A stretch of 15,784 nt of DNA from an uncultured Collinsella sp. (GCA_934658705.1 CAKUHP010000028.1:1-15784); one strand, 5' to 3'; counted from the stretch's first letter, positions 1 to 6,877 are shown. The notes: a model not told the origin generated them from the sequence alone. Program-made: numbers and translations.

Positions 1-1
1 T

Positions 2-64
2 TGGGACAGGCAGGCGTTCGAGGCCGAGCGAAAAATGGATTCTAAAAAACACCTTGCCAAATAG
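2..64 (+). CDS. Possible C-terminal end of an upstream gene (prfB?)
   Basis: Frame 2 is open from the window edge and ends at TAG 62-64, giving about 20 residues rich in Lys, Glu and Asp that look like a hydrophilic C-terminal tail. In actinobacteria prfB (peptide chain release factor 2) often lies just upstream of ftsE, and many PrfB proteins end in a helix with a Trp followed by a charged tail. That makes prfB a reasonable guess, but no diagnostic motif lies inside the window. A hairpin starts 15 bases after the stop, which fits the end of a gene. The segment is too short to exclude chance. Confidence 0.3.
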   Translation, partial: WDRQAFEAERKMDSKKHLAK

Positions 65-78
65 GAGCGTCAGCGCGG

Positions 79-121
79 AACCCGCTTATCTGGAGCTCCG
101 TAGGAGCAAGATAAGTGGGTT
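79..121. repeat. Inverted repeat downstream of the first stop codon
   Basis: Arms 79-91 and 109-121 pair over 13 positions with one G-T wobble, around a 17-base loop that itself contains the palindrome ggagctcc. There is no long T tract, so a classical intrinsic terminator is not clear. It could be a 3' processing hairpin of the upstream gene. Confidence 0.6.
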
Positions 122-211
122 TCATGCGCGAGGACGTTTTCAAAGCGTGCCCCACCCAGAGGCCGGTGGGAGTCGCAAAACCGTGCGTCTTATGTGCAGC
201 AAAGGCAATCC

Positions 212-220
212 TGCTAAAAT
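212..220 (+). promoter_or_regulatory. Extended -10 promoter for ftsEX
   Basis: TG at 212-213, one base, then TAAAAT at 215-220 gives an extended -10 element (5/6 match to TATAAT). No good -35 hexamer lies at the usual distance, as is common for extended -10 promoters. Transcription would start near 227, leaving a leader of about 40 bases before the ftsE start codon. Confidence 0.45.
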
Positions 221-265
221 ACAAAGCGCTCATGTAGTTTAAACGCACGATGATAAGGAGCACCA

Positions 266-1486
266 GTGGGTAACCACTTCCGTACCTCCGGTGCGGGCGA
301 TGACACCCCCAAGACGCAGCCGAGCGTCGCGGGCAACCGTTTCGCCACTCCGGATTCAGAGGGTCAGCTGTTTAGCCCGATCCCCACGCAGCCGGCAGAT
401 CAGGCACAGCCGGCATCCGATCCCTTTGCCTACAACCCCACCAACGATGTTGCGCTTTCCGGTGCAGCGGGCTTTGAGCCCGTCCAGACGGTGACCGCCC
501 GTGTGACTCAGCCTCAGGCGAGCGCTGCCGCACCGCAGCCCACCATGGCCGGCATTCCCGACCCCATGGCTCCTGCGACGCCCGCGCCGCAACCCGCGCA
601 GTCCGGTCTCTTTGCCGGCATCCCCGACCCCACGCAGCCCGCCTCTCCGGTGGTCGAGCGCGATCAGGCCGCCGAGGTCGCAAGCCTCGATAACGCGCTC
701 AACAACCCCGACTTCACGTCGGTGTTTGCGCCCATCGACCCGCAGGCCAGCCGTAAGAAGATGGCCAAGCAGGCCGGTGTCGAGCCCGTCATCCTCATGG
801 AGCACGTCACCAAGATCTACCCGGCGCAGCCCAACAAGCCTGCGCTCGATGACATCAACATCGAGATCTATCCGGGCGAGTTCGTCTTTCTGGTCGGTCA
901 CTCCGGCTCGGGTAAGACCACGCTGCTGTCGACGCTCAACCGCGACGTCAAGCCGACGAGCGGTCGCATTCTGGTCGCCGGCCAGGACCTCATGAAGATC
1001 AAGAACCGCAAGGTTCCGTTCCTGCGCCGCCAGATCGGCGCCGTGTTCCAGGACTTTAAGCTCCTGCCGCAAAAGACCGCCTACGAAAACGTGGCATTTG
1101 CCCTGCAGTGCATCGGCAAGCCCAAGGGCGTCATTCGCAGCCAGGTGCCCGAGGTACTGCGTCTGGTCGGTCTGGCCGATCAGATGGACTCGCTGCCCGA
1201 CCAGCTTTCCGGCGGCGAGCAGCAGCGCGTGGCCGTCGCCCGCGCTATGGTCAACCGCCCGCCGCTGCTGATCTGCGACGAGCCCACGGGCAACCTCGAC
1301 CCGGCGATTTCGCTGGGCATCATGAAGCTGCTCGAGCGCATCAACCGCACCGGCACCACCGTGATCGTCGCTACGCACGACCGCGAGATGGTCGATAGCA
1401 TGCACCGTCGCGTGATCGCCCTCGAGGGCGGCCACGTAATCCGCGACCAGGAGAGGGGAGGTTACGGCAACTATGGCACCAACTAA
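266..1486 (+). CDS. ftsE: Cell-division ATP-binding protein FtsE with long N-terminal extension
   Basis: ATPase of the FtsEX ABC-type complex, which sits at the division site and couples ATP hydrolysis to activation of periplasmic peptidoglycan hydrolases through FtsX. The ABC domain spans about residues 174-396: Walker A GHSGSGKT (211-218), Q-loop Gln262, signature LSGGEQQRVA (314-323), Walker B ending LLICDEP (334-340), D-loop NLDP, and switch His371. FtsE is usually about 220-230 residues; this one is 406. Residues 1-173 are Pro/Ala/Gln-rich and look disordered, with four degenerate copies of a short Phe/Met-x-x-Ile-Pro/Asp motif. The GTG start is supported by AAGGAG (255-260) five bases upstream, so the extension is probably translated; an in-frame ATG at 761 would remove nearly all of it but has no better Shine-Dalgarno site. 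The end overlaps ftsX by 14 bases, indicating translational coupling. Confidence 0.95.
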   Translation: MGNHFRTSGAGDDTPKTQPSVAGNRFATPDSEGQLFSPIPTQPADQAQPASDPFAYNPTNDVALSGAAGFEPVQTVTARVTQPQASAAAPQPTMAGIPDPMAPATPAPQPAQSGLFAGIPDPTQPASPVVERDQAAEVASLDNALNNPDFTSVFAPIDPQASRKKMAKQAGVEPVILMEHVTKIYPAQPNKPALDDINIEIYPGEFVFLVGHSGSGKTTLLSTLNRDVKPTSGRILVAGQDLMKIKNRKVPFLRRQIGAVFQDFKLLPQKTAYENVAFALQCIGKPKGVIRSQVPEVLRLVGLADQMDSLPDQLSGGEQQRVAVARAMVNRPPLLICDEPTGNLDPAISLGIMKLLERINRTGTTVIVATHDREMVDSMHRRVIALEGGHVIRDQERGGYGNYGTN

Positions 1487-2393
1487 CGTGGGCTACTCGT
1501 TCAAAGAGGCGGTCAGCCACTTCTTCCGTAACTGGACCACCTCGCTCGGCGCCGTCATCACGATTTTCCTTTCGCTGTTTATCATCGGCCTGTTCATTAT
1601 GGGTTCCGCGATGCTGAACTCCGTGATCGGCACCGTCGAGGATCAGGTTGTCATTAACGCCTTTATCAGCGATGACGCCGACCAGGCAGACGTTCAGGCC
1701 TTTGAGGCCGAGCTCAAGACGTGGAGCAACGTCAAGTCCGTGACCTATAAGGACAAGGACGACGCGCTGGCCGAGTACACGAGCAAGATGTCGGGTAACG
1801 CCGACGCCACCATGAGCGCACTCGACGGCCAGAACCCGCTGCCGGCTTCGTTCGCCATTGAGATGGACGATCCGTCTCAGGTCGAAAGCACGGCTAAGAA
1901 ACTCAAGAAGAACGCCGACTTCCAGAAGATCGCGGACGACGGTGACGTCAACGCGAGCGTGCTGTATGGCCAGGAAGAAGTAAGCCGCCTGTTCCAGGTG
2001 ACGAACTACATCCGTATCGCCGCCGTGGTTCTCGTCGGCCTACTGACCTTTATCGCGTTCATCTTTATCAATAACACGATTCGCCTGTCCATTACGGCGC
2101 GTCGTCGTGAGATTGCGATCATGCGCCTGGTGGGCGCCAGCAACGGCTTCATCCGCGGGCCGTTTATTACCGAGGGCGTGCTGCAGGCCATTTTGGGCTC
2201 GCTGCTTTCCATCGGCGTGCTGGAGCTGCTGCGCAACCTGGTGGTTCCGCGTCTGCAGGAGAGCATCGGCTGGATGTCGTTTGCGCTGCCGATGCAGTAC
2301 TACCTGATGACCTACGCCGCGCTGATTCTAGTCGGCGTGCTGATCGGTCTCTTTGGTTCTGCCATCGCTATGCGCCGCTACCTGCGCGTGTAG
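1473..2393 (+). CDS. ftsX: Cell-division membrane protein FtsX
   Basis: Membrane partner of FtsE. The 306 residues show the family layout: a short cytoplasmic N-terminus, TM1 at about 24-47, an extracytoplasmic domain at about 50-175 that in this family contacts peptidoglycan hydrolases or their adaptors, then three further membrane segments at about 178-200, 231-255 and 278-301. The segment RREIAIMRLVGAS (211-223) between TM2 and TM3 is the FtsX/MacB-type coupling signature. The ATG lies inside the end of ftsE; a G-rich Shine-Dalgarno site (GGGGAGG, about 1455-1461) is embedded in ftsE codons. A strong terminator follows directly, so ftsE-ftsX is a two-gene unit unless an upstream gene reads in. 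Confidence 0.95.
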   Translation: MAPTNVGYSFKEAVSHFFRNWTTSLGAVITIFLSLFIIGLFIMGSAMLNSVIGTVEDQVVINAFISDDADQADVQAFEAELKTWSNVKSVTYKDKDDALAEYTSKMSGNADATMSALDGQNPLPASFAIEMDDPSQVESTAKKLKKNADFQKIADDGDVNASVLYGQEEVSRLFQVTNYIRIAAVVLVGLLTFIAFIFINNTIRLSITARRREIAIMRLVGASNGFIRGPFITEGVLQAILGSLLSIGVLELLRNLVVPRLQESIGWMSFALPMQYYLMTYAALILVGVLIGLFGSAIAMRRYLRV

Positions 2394-2418
2394 GCTTGGC
2401 CGGAATTCGTTCCTTCCA

Positions 2419-2451
2419 ACGGGTCGTCTCTTTTGGGGCGGCCCGTTTTTT
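2419..2451 (+). terminator. Intrinsic terminator of ftsEX
   Basis: A ten-pair stem (2419-2428 with 2437-2446, two G-T wobbles) with an 8-base loop is followed by a run of six T (2446-2451). It lies 25 bases after the ftsX stop. Confidence 0.9.
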
Positions 2452-2454
2452 GTT

Positions 2455-2532
2455 CCCTAGGGGACGGCAGGGTTGCGGATCATCATGGCGCTGGTCCATC
2501 TATGTGATCCGCAATCCTGCCGTCCCCCAGGG
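2455..2532. repeat. Long inverted repeat between ftsX and rnr
   Basis: Arms 2460-2483 and 2504-2527 pair almost perfectly over 24 positions (two G-T wobbles). The helix extends outward after one mismatch by ccct/aggg (2455-2458 with 2529-2532) and inward after a bulge by atgg/ccat (2485-2488 with 2496-2499). The whole 78-base element can fold into one rod. It has no T tract and sits just after a complete terminator, so it is not needed for ftsX termination. It is one of several unrelated-looking intergenic palindromes in this window. Confidence 0.85.
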
Positions 2533-2586
2533 ATCATTTGGGTAGACTCTTGGGGAGCAAACGACCATTGACAGTAAGGAGGCGCC

Positions 2587-4722
2587 ATGGGGCGCAATAA
2601 CAAGCATAAGCGCGGGGCCCGCAATAAGCGCGGGCCGGTGCGCAGCGAGCGTCGTCCGAGTCTGACCGGGCGCGTGCAACTCCATGAGCACAGTGCCTAC
2701 GTTGTAACCGAGAATGGCGACTACAAGGTCATGGGCCGCGGCAAGCGTGAAATCATGGATGGCGATACCGTTGCCGTGAGCATTAAGAACAGCCCGCATG
2801 GTGAGCGCCGTGCCGTGATCGAGGGCGTTGTAGAGCGAGCCGCCATCAGCGTGGTGGGTACGTATCGGACCGCCGGTCCGCTCGGAGTAATCGAGCCACT
2901 CGATTCTCGTCTTAAAGCCGATTTCTTCATTTTGCCCGAGGACACCTCGGCGGAGCGCCTGGGCGTTCATCCTGGCGATGTCGTCGTTGCGCGCATTCTG
3001 AGCTATCCGACACGCTTGGAATCGGGCACGGTGACCATTGAGCGCCGTATTGGTGGCGATGATGCGCCCGATCTGGGCGTTCAATATGTGATGGCGCGCT
3101 ATGGCTATACCGACAGCTACCCCGATGCCGCGCTGGCCGAGGCTGAGTCGCTTTCACTTGATGTGGCCTCGGCGCTCAAGGACCCGCTTCGCCGCGACCT
3201 GCGTGACCGCTTTGTCATCACGATCGACCCGGTCGACGCCCGCGACTTCGACGACGCCATCTCGCTGGAGCGCACGCCCGAGGGCGGCTACAAGCTGGGC
3301 GTCCATATCGCCGACGTCTCGCACTATGTGGCCTGGGACGGGCATATCGATCTTGAGGCGCGCCATCGCACGACGTCGGTGTATCTGGCCGATCGCGTGC
3401 TGCCTATGCTGCCCGAGCGCCTGTCGAACGATTTGTGCTCGCTTCGTCCCGACGAGGACCGCCTGGCTTTTACCGTCGATATTGAGCTCGACGCGCAGGG
3501 CCGCATTCGCCAGTACGATCCCTATCCCAGCGTGATCCGCTCGCGCGTGCGTATGGACTACGACGGCGCCGAGGCACTGCTGGTGCGCGCCGGCGCGGTG
3601 GAGTATTCGGTTCTGGAGGGCGCCGCCGAGGATGTTGCGGCTGCAGAGGTATCGCGTGAGGAGGCGCTCGAGCGCGGGCTTGCGTGCGAGGAGACCGCTC
3701 GCGGCTATAACGTCGACTTGGGTGATTTTCTCGTTGCCGCCAACGAGCTCGCCGAGCTTCGCCGCCGCATTCGCCGTGCGCGCGGTTCGGTCGACTTCGA
3801 TACGGCCGAGATTCGTGCCCTGCTGGACGAGGACGGCGTGCCCGTGCAGATCGTGGCGCGTGAACGTTCGTGCGCCACGTCGCTGATCGAGGAGGCCATG
3901 CTGCTGGCCAACGAGTGCGTGGCCGAGTGGTTGGCCGACCGCGATATCGAGGCCTGCTACCGCGTGCACGACGACCCCAGTCCCGACAGCCTGCACGGCG
4001 CCGCCGTGGCGCTGGCGCAGCTGGGGATTATCGATGACCGTCGCGCGGCCGGCATTGCGCTGGGAAGCCCCGACGAGCTACAGGCGGCGGTTGATGCCGC
4101 AGCCGGTACGGCCAACGCGCCACTCGTCAACACGTTGCTGCTGCGCAGCATGCAGCGCGCGCTGTACAAGCCACGCAACGAGGGCCACTTTGCACTTGCC
4201 GCGCCGTGCTATTGCCATTTTACGAGCCCCATTCGCCGCTATCCCGACCTGGTGGTGCATCGCGTGCTCAAGCTGCAGCTGGCCTACGAGCGGCTGGGCG
4301 GCAAAGACGCCCTGGTGCGTACGCCGCGACTGATCGGTAAGGGTCGCGAGTCCCTGCCGCGCATCCTGCCGCAGATCTGCCGCGCCTGCAGCGATGCCGA
4401 GCGCGCGGCCGACGCCGCCAGCCACGCGACGCAAAAAATCAAGATCGCGCAGTACTACGAGGATCGCCTGGGCGAGCGCTATGCCGGAACCATCTCGTGG
4501 GTCAGCAGCATGGGTCTCTTTGTGCGCCTGGATCTGACGCAGGTCGAGGGCCTGGTTTCGATCAAGAGCCTGGGCAATGAGTGGTTCGAGTTTGACGAGG
4601 ACGCGCTCACGCTCACGGGCGCCGACACGGGGACCCGCTATGAGCTGGGGCAGCGCGTGATCATCGAAGTCTCGCGCGTCAATACTACGCGCGGGCACTT
4701 GGATTTCAGGCTTATTCATTAG
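2587..4722 (+). CDS. rnr: Ribonuclease R (RNB-family 3'-5' exoribonuclease)
   Basis: Processive exoribonuclease that degrades structured RNA and, with tmRNA-SmpB, clears mRNA from stalled ribosomes. The 711 residues begin with a basic stretch (Lys/Arg-rich 1-23), then two cold-shock OB domains (about 25-90 and 91-155), the RNB catalytic domain (about 205-560) and a C-terminal S1 domain (about 629-711). The catalytic Asp cluster IDPVDARDFDDA lies at 213-224, and the conserved HFTSPIRRYPDLVVHR at 544-559. ATG 2587 has a strong TAAGGAGG (2575-2582) four bases upstream. No clear promoter was found; TAGACT at 2543-2548 is a weak -10 candidate. The gene stands alone between a hairpin and a terminator. 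Confidence 0.95.
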   Translation: MGRNNKHKRGARNKRGPVRSERRPSLTGRVQLHEHSAYVVTENGDYKVMGRGKREIMDGDTVAVSIKNSPHGERRAVIEGVVERAAISVVGTYRTAGPLGVIEPLDSRLKADFFILPEDTSAERLGVHPGDVVVARILSYPTRLESGTVTIERRIGGDDAPDLGVQYVMARYGYTDSYPDAALAEAESLSLDVASALKDPLRRDLRDRFVITIDPVDARDFDDAISLERTPEGGYKLGVHIADVSHYVAWDGHIDLEARHRTTSVYLADRVLPMLPERLSNDLCSLRPDEDRLAFTVDIELDAQGRIRQYDPYPSVIRSRVRMDYDGAEALLVRAGAVEYSVLEGAAEDVAAAEVSREEALERGLACEETARGYNVDLGDFLVAANELAELRRRIRRARGSVDFDTAEIRALLDEDGVPVQIVARERSCATSLIEEAMLLANECVAEWLADRDIEACYRVHDDPSPDSLHGAAVALAQLGIIDDRRAAGIALGSPDELQAAVDAAAGTANAPLVNTLLLRSMQRALYKPRNEGHFALAAPCYCHFTSPIRRYPDLVVHRVLKLQLAYERLGGKDALVRTPRLIGKGRESLPRILPQICRACSDAERAADAASHATQKIKIAQYYEDRLGERYAGTISWVSSMGLFVRLDLTQVEGLVSIKSLGNEWFEFDEDALTLTGADTGTRYELGQRVIIEVSRVNTTRGHLDFRLIH

Positions 4723-4746
4723 CCGAGATTTGGCGATCGGTAGAGG

Positions 4747-4784
4747 ACGGGACGGTCTTTCGGGGCCGTCCCGTATTTGTTTTT
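4747..4784 (+). terminator. Intrinsic terminator of rnr
   Basis: A stem of 11 pairs (4747-4757 with 4764-4774, one or two wobbles) with a short loop is followed by a T-rich run interrupted by one G. It lies 24 bases after the rnr stop. Confidence 0.85.
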
Positions 4785-4834
4785 CGGCTGTCTTGCCATG
4801 TGCTCGGCAGCCCCGCCATTCGCTTTTTGAGAGA

Positions 4835-4875
4835 TAAACCTACCAAAATTAATCTGTCCCTTTTTGGCAGGTTTA
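4835..4875. repeat. Inverted repeat in the leader of the serine recombinase gene
   Basis: Arms taaacctaccaaaa (4835-4848) and ttttggcaggttta (4862-4875) match at 13 of 14 positions around a 13-base AT-rich centre containing CTGTCCC. Both sides are bordered by gagag, a possible short direct repeat. The right arm ends 18 bases before the recombinase ATG. A candidate promoter, TTGAGA (4827-4832) with 17 bases to TAATCT (4850-4855), would place the palindrome across the -10 region, making an operator role possible. The -10 match is weak (3/6). Confidence 0.65.
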
Positions 4876-4893
4876 CGAGAGAGCGCGGATGAC

Positions 4894-5499
4894 ATGGCAA
4901 CGGTTTACGGATATGCGCGCGTGAGCTCACGCGACCAAAATCTGAATCGGCAGCTGGATGCGCTGGGTGCCTATGGCGTGGAACCAGCGAACATCTTTGC
5001 CGATCACGCGAGCGGTAAGGACTTTGACCGCCCACGCTATCGTGAGCTGTTGCACACGCTCGGGGATGGAGACGTGCTGGTGGTGCTGTCTATCGATCGG
5101 CTGGGTCGCAACTACAGCGAGATTCTCGAGGAATGGCGGCGCATAACCAAAGAACTCGGCGCCGCCATCGTGGTGCTGGACATGCCGTTGCTCGATACGC
5201 GCGCCAAGGGCAGCGGGGCACCCGACGTGACCAGTACGCTGATCGCGGATATCGTTTTGCAGCTGCTGAGCTACGTGGCACAGGTGGAACGCGAAAACAT
5301 CCATCAGCGCCAGGCCGAGGGCATCGCGGCGGCGCAGGCCCGTGGCGTGCGTTTTGGCCGGCCTCGCAAGCCGCGTCCTCCGCAGTTTGAGCTCGTGCGG
5401 ACGACCTACGAGGCGGGCGATATCACCCGCAGCCAGGCGGCCAAGCGCCTGGGCGTGTGCGTGGGGACGTTCGATCGCTGGATGCGCGAGATGGGGTAG
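4894..5499 (+). CDS. Small serine recombinase (resolvase/invertase family)
   Basis: Site-specific DNA recombinase of the Pin/resolvase type, 201 residues, the normal length for the small serine recombinases. The N-terminal catalytic domain opens with YGYARVSS, placing the nucleophilic Ser at 11, followed by conserved Asp41-Ala-Ser-Gly-like residues and SIDRLGRN (66-73) with the active-site arginines. A long helix at about 115-148 leads to a C-terminal helix-turn-helix (about 165-200) with the family-typical GRPRK linker at 155-159. ATG 4894 fits the conserved N-terminus; its Shine-Dalgarno site (gagag) is weak. A TTG at 4864 in frame would start inside the upstream inverted repeat and adds nothing conserved. 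No transposase or invertible segment is visible nearby, so its target site is unknown. It may be a resident housekeeping or relic recombinase. Confidence 0.9.
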   Translation: MATVYGYARVSSRDQNLNRQLDALGAYGVEPANIFADHASGKDFDRPRYRELLHTLGDGDVLVVLSIDRLGRNYSEILEEWRRITKELGAAIVVLDMPLLDTRAKGSGAPDVTSTLIADIVLQLLSYVAQVERENIHQRQAEGIAAAQARGVRFGRPRKPRPPQFELVRTTYEAGDITRSQAAKRLGVCVGTFDRWMREMG

Positions 5500-5606
5500 G
5501 GTGTCGCGGGTCCCGCGCTCGACATCTGGCTACAATATCGGCATGTGCGCGCTTCGTCGGTAGGTGATGTGGGCGCGGCAGGACATCTCGACGGAGGAGG
5601 ACCCTC

Positions 5607-5966
5607 ATGGCAGTGCTGTTTGTTGAATATCCCAAGTGCTCGACCTGTAAAAAGGCCAAGGCGTGGTTGGACGAACATGGGGTTGAGTATATCGACCGCG
5701 ATATCGTTGCGGACAATCCCGCGGCCGATGAACTCGCGACCTGGATTGCTCGTTCGGGGCTGCCGGTACGGCGCTTCTTTAATTCGTCGGGCATGAAATA
5801 TCGAGAGCTGGGCCTGAAGGCGCGCCTGGATGCGGGTATGACGGACCAGGAGTGCTACGAGCTGTTGGCGACTGACGGCATGCTGGTTAAGCGCCCATTG
5901 CTGGTGGGCGACGACTTTGCGATCCCCGGCTTTAGGGAAGCGGCTTGGGCTGAGGCGCTGCTGTAG
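5607..5966 (+). CDS. ArsC/Spx-family thioredoxin-fold protein
   Basis: The 119 residues match the ArsC/Spx/YffB family. An N-terminal strand leads into YPKCSTCKKA with a CxxC pair (Cys11, Cys14), followed by the family segment FFNSSGMKYRELGL (57-70) and KRPLLV (95-100), whose Arg-Pro is conserved next to the active site. Members are glutaredoxin-linked arsenate reductases, Spx-type RNA polymerase regulators, or uncharacterised redox proteins. The CxxC and the single-gene context without arsenic genes favour a general redox or stress role over arsenate detoxification, but sequence alone does not settle it. GGAGGAGG (5593-5600) lies six bases before the ATG. TACAAT at 5531-5536 is a possible -10 with no good -35. 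Confidence 0.85.
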   Translation: MAVLFVEYPKCSTCKKAKAWLDEHGVEYIDRDIVADNPAADELATWIARSGLPVRRFFNSSGMKYRELGLKARLDAGMTDQECYELLATDGMLVKRPLLVGDDFAIPGFREAAWAEALL

Positions 5967-5977
5967 CGGCCGCTTGC

Positions 5978-6147
5978 GGAAAGTGTGTCCCGTTCTGAGT
6001 GCCGATTCTGGGATGTGCTTTCCGGTTGAGAAGGCTAGCGGAAACCGTATCCCAGTTTGAGCGCGAAATCTGGGATGCGGTTTCCGTTTGGGGCCTCTAG
6101 GGGAAAGTGCGTCCCGTTCTGGACGCAAATTCCGGGATGCGCTTTCC
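5978..6147. repeat. Tandem array of three 62-bp units, each a 46-bp palindrome
   Basis: Three 46-base imperfect palindromes start at 5978, 6040 and 6102, an exact 62-base period with 16-base spacers. Each begins ggaaa and ends tttcc and folds into a stem of about 15-16 pairs with a 14-16-base loop. The copies differ but keep pairing: C6045-G6080 in copy 2 is replaced by G6107-C6142 in copy 3, A6054-T6071 by G6116-C6133, and A6049-T6076 by a G-T pair. A lone arm-like cactttccg follows at about 6164. The array fills the gap between two convergent genes. There is no T tract after any unit. Confidence 0.9.
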
Positions 6148-6190
6148 GGTTGGTGGGTATGCGCACTTTCCGCCGGCGGGCCTGACCCCG

Positions 6191-6601
6191 TCAGTCCTCA
6201 AGCTGTGCCCATTCGTGTGGGTCGTAGACCTTTACGTGCTTGTCGGGCGTGCCGCTCCAGTATTCTTCACCCATAAAAGGTAGATATGCCTGGACGCCGG
6301 GGCAGATAAACGGAATCCGTTGCCGCTGCAGGCGCTCGCGCTGTCGCCGCTCCAGGTGCGTCTCTGATATGACGGTCGGCATGCCCGACAGCTCGACGAG
6401 GCTTGCCTGGATGCGCTTGAGGTCGGGGAGTGCCGCATGCCATGAAGTCCGCATGATCAAAAACGAGGCGCGGCGGTAGTTCGCCTGCATCACCGTGATG
6501 GCGGGGCGCAGCGTGGGGTGGATTTTATCCCGTTCGGGCCAAAGGCCGGCGGTGATCTCGAGGCCCAGGGTCTCCCATAGGTAGTCAAGCTCTTCGTCCA
6601 T
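6191..6601 (-). CDS. Short protein resembling the N-terminal half of a MarR-like regulator
   Basis: A 136-residue hydrophilic protein with no signal peptide or membrane segment. The stretch around IPFICPGVQAYLPFMG (96-111) resembles a motif (IPFIxPxxQLYLPFLG) I associate with larger MarR-like regulators of Firmicutes and actinobacteria, in which it precedes a winged helix-turn-helix domain. Here the reading frame stops soon after (TGA at 6193-6191) and no helix-turn-helix follows; the DNA beyond is the palindromic repeat array. It may be a remnant cut short by a rearrangement, or a stand-alone domain. The ATG at 6601 has a modest GAGG about five bases upstream on the minus strand. Function is unknown, and the family assignment rests on memory of one motif. 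Confidence 0.6.
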   Translation of the reverse strand: MDEELDYLWETLGLEITAGLWPERDKIHPTLRPAITVMQANYRRASFLIMRTSWHAALPDLKRIQASLVELSGMPTVISETHLERRQRERLQRQRIPFICPGVQAYLPFMGEEYWSGTPDKHVKVYDPHEWAQLED

Positions 6602-6757
6602 GGCGCCTCGATATCTACGCGGTTATTGATACTTCGATTGTGTTGCCTGGTGCTATCGTTTTCGCGGTTGAATCTGCCAACGGTCGGCGGTTACCGCTCG
6701 CGGCGTTTCGCCCTTCGTGCACAGCGGTCGGCTTCACAGGTCCTTCACGGGTTGGGC

Positions 6758-6784
6758 GAAATTGGGCCAATTTGGCCGAATTTC
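6758..6784. promoter_or_regulatory. Operator-like palindrome upstream of the tRNA promoter
   Basis: Arms 6758-6769 and 6773-6784 match at 11 of 12 positions around a 3-base centre; nested within is the perfect 15-base palindrome aaattgggccaattt (6759-6773). It lies 20 bases upstream of the candidate tRNA -35 and about 155 bases upstream of the minus-strand gene start. A regulator site is possible but unproven. Confidence 0.35.
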
Positions 6785-6804
6785 AAAAAAGTCAAAATTG
6801 GGGC

Positions 6805-6833
6805 TTGCGTCACGGCGGGACTTCCCGTATATT
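6805..6833 (+). promoter_or_regulatory. Promoter for the tRNA-Gln/tRNA-Glu unit
   Basis: TTGCGT (6805-6810), exactly 17 bases, then TATATT (6828-6833, 5/6 match to consensus). Transcription would start near 6840, about 38 bases before tRNA-Gln. Confidence 0.6.
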
Positions 6834-6877
6834 TCTTTCTTGCGCAAAGGCACAGCCGAGCGCAGCGATGCAGTCAT

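Noticed and set aside
54..242. 62-codon open frame upstream of ftsE
   Set aside because: TTG start without Shine-Dalgarno site; runs through hairpins and the ftsE promoter; no recognisable protein features.
356..1435. Minus-strand open frame of 359 codons opposite ftsE
   Set aside because: Same composition artefact; no motifs and no ribosome-binding site, while ftsE on the other strand is unmistakable.
4894..5966. Mobile element or arsenic-resistance island built from the serine recombinase and ArsC-like gene
   Set aside because: No transposase, no terminal inverted repeats enclosing both genes, no other arsenic genes, and composition close to the flanks. The ArsC-like protein fits a general redox family.
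5978..6147. CRISPR array
   Set aside because: Only three units, the repeated part is a 46-base palindrome longer than CRISPR repeats, the 16-base spacers are too short and partly alike, and no cas genes are present.
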